Shown here piece after piece: positions 59,892 through 64,000 of a DNA stretch of 64,000 nt. The position numbers and the translations under genes are program-made. Every line of letters begins with the position of its first letter. The stretch's first letter is position 1. The stretch covers positions 744,001 through 808,000 of the forward strand of contig NZ_JBHZRJ010000001.1 of the NCBI RefSeq assembly GCF_043641555.1, given 5' to 3'. This DNA is from Saccharospirillum alexandrii_A (GTDB taxonomy: Bacteria; Pseudomonadota; Gammaproteobacteria; Pseudomonadales; Natronospirillaceae). A model generated the notes under the pieces. That model was not told where the DNA came from. It searched no databases and worked only from the letters and a program-made list of their open reading frames with translations.

Positions 59892-60476
59892 ATGGCCGGT
59901 CGCGCAGGTTTAACAGCACAAAAGTTGATTCAGGCAGGGGCCGAAATGGCCGATGACCTGGGTTTTGAACAGGTGACGCTCTCGGCGCTCGCCCGCCGTT
60001 TCGATGTCAAGGTTGCCAGTCTTTATTCCCACCTGAAAAACTCTGAAGACCTGAAAGTCCGCTTGGCGCTGTTGGCGCTCGATGAGCTGGCCGATTGCGC
60101 TGGCGAAGCCATTGCCGGCCGCTCCGGCAAGGATGCGCTGTTTGCGCTCGCCAACGCCTACCGCCATTACGGTCAGGCCCACCCGGGCCGCTTTGTTGCT
60201 GCGCGCTATCCACTGAGTGATGAAGTCGCCGCCACCAGTTCCGGGGTCAAACTGTCGCGCATGCTGGGTGCGGTGTTGCGAGCCTATGGCTTGGTAGACG
60301 CCGAACAAACGCACGCCATTCGGTTTTTGGGCAGCGTCTTTCTGGGTTACACCACGCTCGAATCAGCCGGTGGCTTTTCGCACGGCGACGTTGCAGCCCA
60401 GGCATCCTGGGAACGTACTCTGGCGGTTCTTGACCATAGCCTGCGTCATTGGCCGCAATCGTCTGCCGCCGTCTGA
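59892..60476 (+). CDS. TetR family transcriptional regulator
   Basis: A 194-residue regulator. The N-terminal helix-turn-helix (about 8-55) includes ADDLGFEQVTLSALARRFDVKVASLYSHLKNSEDL, and the C-terminal ligand domain resembles the WHG type (FLGSVFLGYTTLESAGGFSH). It starts the return to GC-rich sequence and lies 31 bp upstream of an SGNH hydrolase gene, which it probably controls. Confidence 0.92.
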   Translation: MAGRAGLTAQKLIQAGAEMADDLGFEQVTLSALARRFDVKVASLYSHLKNSEDLKVRLALLALDELADCAGEAIAGRSGKDALFALANAYRHYGQAHPGRFVAARYPLSDEVAATSSGVKLSRMLGAVLRAYGLVDAEQTHAIRFLGSVFLGYTTLESAGGFSHGDVAAQASWERTLAVLDHSLRHWPQSSAAV

Positions 60477-60507
60477 TCTTATTGTTAATTCTCGCTTTGG
60501 AGCCAAG

Positions 60508-61674
60508 ATGACGACTTCCTCTGATTGGGTCACCCCGGTGCTGCCAGAATTTATCAAGGGCGCTGTCGATGTCGAACAGCGTGGCAACGCTCTGGTACCG
60601 CAGCGACTTCCCGCCTGGGCACGTGACTATTATTCCGACCCGGGTCTTGCCATGGCGGAATCACAGCCGGCCGGTGTGCGGTTGGCCGTGCGTACCAGTG
60701 CCAACTGGCTTGAGTGGGATATCCGGGCTACGCGCTACGGTTATGTCGGTGTTCCGGAGCGGGCCCCGGGTCAATTCGATCTGTGCATCAACGGCCAATG
60801 CCTGGTTCAGGCAGTGCCATCTAGCGCCACTCAGATCAGTTTTGATATGCAAAGTGGGCAAACTCACCAGCAAGCTGGCGACATCAATACCTTGCGCTTT
60901 TCGGGCTTGCCCAAGGGTGACAAAACGATCGAGATCTGGCTGCCGTATAACGAAACCATAGAACTGTTCCAACTACGCAGCGATGCCGAATTACACAAGG
61001 TGGACGACGCCAATCAACCCACCTGGGTGCATTACGGTAGCTCCATCAGTCAGGGTTCCAACGCGGCCAGTGCGTCGGGTATTTGGCCGGCTCAGGTTGC
61101 CATGCAGGCGAAGCTGAATCTGTTTAATCTCGGTTTCAGCGGCAGTGCCTTGCTTGATCCATTCGTGGCCCGGGTGATTGCCCAAACCAAGGCGGATCTG
61201 ATCAGCCTGAAGCTGGGCATCAATCTGGTGAACAGCGATGTGATGCGGGCCCGGGCCTTTGGCCCGGCGGTATTGGGTTTTCTTGATGTTATCCGGGATC
61301 GGCAACCGGATACGCCCTTGCTGGTCATATCGCCCTTGTACTGCCCAATTCACGAAACCACCCCCGGCCCTGGTGCGTTCGATTTGCAGGCGTTGGCAGA
61401 GGGGAAGGTTCGGTTTCAGGCGACGGGCAATGCGCAGGGCAGCGCTGCTGGCAAGCTGACCCTGCAATCAATCCGCACTCAGCTAGCCGGTTTGGTGCGC
61501 CGACGGATGAAGACCGACAGACACTTGTACTATCTCGATGGTTGTCAGCTCTATGGTCCTGAGGACTATGAACGCTGGCCATTGCCGGATGCTTTGCACC
61601 CTGGCCCGGAAGCGCACGAACTGATTGGTCAGCGATTTGTTGAGCACGCGCTGGGTGGAGATTGGGGAAGGTAG
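60508..61674 (+). CDS. SGNH/GDSL-type hydrolase
   Basis: A 388-residue esterase-like protein. An N-terminal beta-sandwich (about 1-165) precedes an SGNH domain that begins VHYGSSISQGS (nucleophile at about S179), continues with FNLGFSGSALLDPFV and KLGINLVNS (block III Asn), and ends with DALHPGPEAH (catalytic Asp and His). The frame is open upstream to 60370, but that part overlaps the TetR gene; ATG 60508 with GGAG upstream is the better start. No signal peptide, so it is probably cytoplasmic, acting on an acyl or carbohydrate ester. Confidence 0.85.
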   Translation: MTTSSDWVTPVLPEFIKGAVDVEQRGNALVPQRLPAWARDYYSDPGLAMAESQPAGVRLAVRTSANWLEWDIRATRYGYVGVPERAPGQFDLCINGQCLVQAVPSSATQISFDMQSGQTHQQAGDINTLRFSGLPKGDKTIEIWLPYNETIELFQLRSDAELHKVDDANQPTWVHYGSSISQGSNAASASGIWPAQVAMQAKLNLFNLGFSGSALLDPFVARVIAQTKADLISLKLGINLVNSDVMRARAFGPAVLGFLDVIRDRQPDTPLLVISPLYCPIHETTPGPGAFDLQALAEGKVRFQATGNAQGSAAGKLTLQSIRTQLAGLVRRRMKTDRHLYYLDGCQLYGPEDYERWPLPDALHPGPEAHELIGQRFVEHALGGDWGR

Positions 61675-62113
61675 AGGACAAGCAAGCCAAATTATTGACC
61701 CATCAGAGATCCTGATTGTGCGTTCACGTCAAATATCTAACATTCTGAAAGAAACTTGATGCTATTGGTTTGTTTAAGTCGATTAATCTTGCGCCGTACT
61801 ATTTGATTCGTTAGCTTCCTTAAAGTAAAAATAAAAACGTGACGGTGATTGGGGTAGATGCTCATTCACCGGCCATGCCAGCTATCAGTATTCCTCTACT
61901 GGTGGTCTGTAGTTCCTTCGGTGAAAGGGACCGCCAAATATGGTGTATCCGATGATCACCATCCAGACATTTGATATTGGTGACGACATAACGGCGGATT
62001 TGAAAGTTGTCCTGGCTGTCGACGATCCATAAGGTTATCTCTGATAATGAAAGCCTATCTGTTCGGTCTCCCAGTGGCCAATGTTACGAAGCAGTAGTCT
62101 AAGGAGACTAAGT
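61675..62113. other. intergenic stretch without recognised genes
   Basis: These 439 bp of mixed composition show no convincing coding region on either strand (the longest minus-strand frames are about 25 codons), no strong terminator after the SGNH gene and no tRNA. The AAGGAG at 62101-62106 is the ribosome site of the next gene. Confidence 0.5.
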
Positions 62114-63622
62114 ATGAAGCTATTTTCCCCTTTTTTATTAATGATGGCCCTTATTTTCTACTCCTTAGCTCATGCAACGCCCTTGCTTCCAGGAGAGACC
62201 ATTATTGAATACAGGCTCAGTGCAGATGAGCTTGATATCGATGGTAAACGCATCATAAATGCAGAGAGCGATGTCTATATTAGTGATGTTTTTGGTTCTA
62301 TTAAGGATGATCTAGATTTTGATTTTTCTGTCAGCGCTGGAATGATCGTCGAAGTTGTCGATCAATCAGGAAATAAGGAGTTTCAATTCAAATCCGGGTA
62401 TTTTAATGATAATCAGGAGGTGGTTGTATCCGAAAGGTTGCTGAGTGAAGTAGTCGAGCTACACCCATTGTCAACTAACCGAAGATTCCGAGCGAAGATG
62501 ACGGCTGAGAATGAAAGTGGGCGGTACCTTTATGAGATCACCATGAGGCCTGATACGGTGAACTCTCAAATCCTTGTTTTTGATGATGGGTCTTTTAACG
62601 AAGTAGAGCTTCCTGATGAGTTGCTTGTTGATGTGGATTCGATTACAGAGGAACCAATATATTTTGAGGATCAATTGGTCTTTCAGGGATACGATGAAAA
62701 TTCCGATTTGAGATATTTTGACTTCTGGGGCCGTGATATGGCAGGCCTTTTGCCCCAAGGAAATGCCGATAGCTTTGTTAAGTTGAACGACTTTGATGTA
62801 GATGTAGGTCAGAGATATGTGTTTTTTGAACCTGACGTCCCTGGGAGCACAGAGTTGGACGGGCGAAAGGGCCGGTATTTCATTACTGCGCTAGAGGAGT
62901 CCTCTGTGCATGAGATACCAATACATGACCCATTGTCGACTTTCCATTCATCCGTTATTGGAGGCTTCTATTTTTATCATGAGGAAGGCCGAAGGTATGT
63001 TGTGAGTCACTTAGAGGGTCGTAAAGAAGAATACTCGGTTAATGGCGGTGGTATCGGATATAGAACCAAATATAACCTAATAGTAGATAAAGTGGTTGAA
63101 GACGGTACGTTGCTTTTGGGTGATAGACTGATTATTCCACTTCAGTATGATGGAAATATCCTATCCATGGTGCCTGGTCACCTTGGATCAGACTTTTTGC
63201 TGCTTCAAAAGGATGGGGTTACTGGAAAACACTATTTGAATCATGTTGAGAGAATTGATTACGCGACTACGGAGATTAAGGAAACACTCTATGAGATTCC
63301 TGTCGGTACATACATAAATAACCAAGCTGAAGCCGATTTCGACAGGACATTTGAATATGAAGAATTTTCCAATAAATTAATGATCTCAGCTGTTTGGACC
63401 GTTCCTAATGGCAACAACGACCAGCCAGAGGACATAGCGGCGGTAATATTGCTGTCTGAGTCTGATGTTGCTCAAACTGTTCATTCACCAGACCCCAATA
63501 CTGGCGAAGTTGGTAGTGGTAGTGAGACAGGAGGGTCTTCCTCTGGTGGTGCATTGCCTATATATTCGACTTTGCTTTTAGCGTTCGCTTTGGTTTTGAG
63601 GCGAAGGTCAAATCGTTGGTGA
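62114..63622 (+). CDS. secreted GlyGly-CTERM protein, unknown function
   Basis: A 502-residue protein from ATG 62114 (AAGGAG 8 bp upstream). It has a Sec signal peptide (MKLFSPFLLMMALIFYSLAHA) and a mature acidic beta-rich body of about 440 residues with no family I recognise. The C-terminal sorting tail is a Gly/Ser stretch GSETGGSSSGGA, a hydrophobic helix and RRRSNRW. That tail matches GlyGly-CTERM signals processed by rhombosortase, usually coupled to type II secretion. The gene is AT-richer than the preceding operon. Confidence 0.78.
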   Translation: MKLFSPFLLMMALIFYSLAHATPLLPGETIIEYRLSADELDIDGKRIINAESDVYISDVFGSIKDDLDFDFSVSAGMIVEVVDQSGNKEFQFKSGYFNDNQEVVVSERLLSEVVELHPLSTNRRFRAKMTAENESGRYLYEITMRPDTVNSQILVFDDGSFNEVELPDELLVDVDSITEEPIYFEDQLVFQGYDENSDLRYFDFWGRDMAGLLPQGNADSFVKLNDFDVDVGQRYVFFEPDVPGSTELDGRKGRYFITALEESSVHEIPIHDPLSTFHSSVIGGFYFYHEEGRRYVVSHLEGRKEEYSVNGGGIGYRTKYNLIVDKVVEDGTLLLGDRLIIPLQYDGNILSMVPGHLGSDFLLLQKDGVTGKHYLNHVERIDYATTEIKETLYEIPVGTYINNQAEADFDRTFEYEEFSNKLMISAVWTVPNGNNDQPEDIAAVILLSESDVAQTVHSPDPNTGEVGSGSETGGSSSGGALPIYSTLLLAFALVLRRRSNRW

Positions 63623-63722
63623 AGTTGCGGTTAGCTTTACCTCCATGTAGTAACGGCAAATCCGGACGTTTATGTAGACGCCCGGAACCTGTCAAGCCGC
63701 AGTAGTCTGTTAAGCCAGTGAT

Positions 63723-63730
63723 GGGTGTCC
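63723..63730 (-). repeat. isolated inverted GGACACCC motif
   Basis: GGGTGTCC in the intergenic region between the GlyGly-CTERM gene and the last minus-strand gene. It matches the motif associated with the Y1 transposase 5 kb upstream. A single octamer could be chance, but the sequence around it (CTGTTAAGCCAGTGAT) is also unexplained. Confidence 0.45.
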
Positions 63731-63832
63731 AGCCAGTCTTGCGGACCGTTGGCCTTGAGCGCATCGGGTAATTGACTCACTGGAAGGAGATTCGGGCACT
63801 GCAACAAATTCGTTTAGCAACAAAGCGCCTGG

Positions 63833-63862
63833 GAAAAAGCAGAGCCAGTATTTACTGGCTCT
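63833..63862 (-). terminator. terminator of the last minus-strand gene
   Basis: AGAGCCAGT-ATTT-ACTGGCTCT (63841-63862) is a perfect 9-bp stem. Read on the minus strand it is followed by GCTTTTTCC, a short T run, and it begins 18 bp after the stop of the partial gene at 63881. Confidence 0.8.
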
Positions 63863-63880
63863 ATCCTGCGATTTGGCACT

Positions 63881-64000
63881 TTATTCGGCTTTCCAGAACA
63901 CGTATTCACCGGTATAAGCGACCAACACTTTCTTGCCGATATCGTCGGCTCCGCAGCCAGTTTGTGGCGCAGCGCCACCATCCAGATTCAAGCGTTGGAT
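63881..64000 (-). CDS. 3' end of a gene cut by the window edge
   Basis: The last 39 codons of a minus-strand frame that runs off the window, ending with GKKVLVAYTGEYVFWKAE and TAA. An Asp/Gly-rich segment LDGGAAPQTGCGADDIG precedes it. The fragment is too short to assign. The T-tailed hairpin just downstream supports it as a real gene end. Confidence 0.6.
   Translation of the reverse strand: MQRLNLDGGAAPQTGCGADDIGKKVLVAYTGEYVFWKAE

Noticed and set aside
1..64000. CRISPR arrays and tRNA or rRNA genes
   Set aside because: No regularly spaced short repeats with unique spacers and no tRNA cloverleaf apart from the tmRNA were seen. The repeats present are tandem 161-182-bp units or dispersed hairpins.

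Overview
The window looks like a piece of chromosome from a marine, heterotrophic gammaproteobacterium, perhaps an Oceanospirillales-type organism (Saccharospirillum/Reinekea-like). That placement is inferred from gene content: a TRAP transporter, Ca2+/Na+ and SLC13 carriers, glutathione-independent formaldehyde dehydrogenase with a soluble NAD formate dehydrogenase, a GlyGly-CTERM protein, and a tmRNA tag ending in ALAA. No species marker was found.

Layout. (1) 121-1149: smpB and the tmRNA gene ssrA. (2) 1150-6921: a 5.8 kb integrative element inserted at the 3' end of ssrA, bounded by a 27-bp direct repeat. It carries a P2-A-type rolling-circle initiator with a 56-bp inverted repeat at its 3' end, two unknown genes, a membrane/zinc protein, an excisionase, a tyrosine integrase and an AT-rich DUF2971 cargo gene, but no virion genes. 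(3) 6923-7380: the displaced ssrA terminator and ~181-bp tandem repeats. (4) 7635-8882: an MFS carrier. (5) 9016-20821: a catabolic cluster under one GntR regulator. One arm is a LeuCD-type hydro-lyase with a TRAP transporter. The other arm holds a tautomerase/SnoaL fusion, a KRCGH-motif C-C lyase, an isochorismatase-type amidase, two CE4-type (possibly cyclic imide) hydrolases and an FAD oxidoreductase. Together they suggest cyclic imide to half-amide to alkylmaleate to alkylmalate to pyruvate. (6) 21035-28680: CaCA antiporter, CorA, a DUF917/hybrid-kinase pair, an EamA exporter and an SLC13/TrkA_C carrier. (7) 28951-37430: a ugpBAEC-ugpQ operon ending in a DeoR regulator, a HAD phosphatase and a Na/Pi-PhoU carrier. 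(8) 37721-43837: sbcD, sbcC and a chemoreceptor. (9) 44045-51207: formaldehyde to formate to CO2 oxidation (fdhA, fdsGBAD). (10) About 51.3-59.8 kb: an AT-rich accessory region with a Gabija-like pair plus a membrane coiled-coil gene, GGACACCC-marked repeats with a RAYT-type Y1 transposase, and an orphan Hcp module with a putative effector/lipoprotein pair. (11) 59892-64000: a TetR/SGNH hydrolase operon, a large secreted GlyGly-CTERM protein, and the tail of a minus-strand gene.

A dispersed, structured intergenic repeat occurs three times (28.8, 36.0 and 42.0 kb). Its outer stem varies in sequence but stays base-paired through compensatory changes. One copy sits between ugpB and ugpA, where it could set the ratio of binding protein to permease.

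Family assignments come from reading motifs in the translations. No database search was run.
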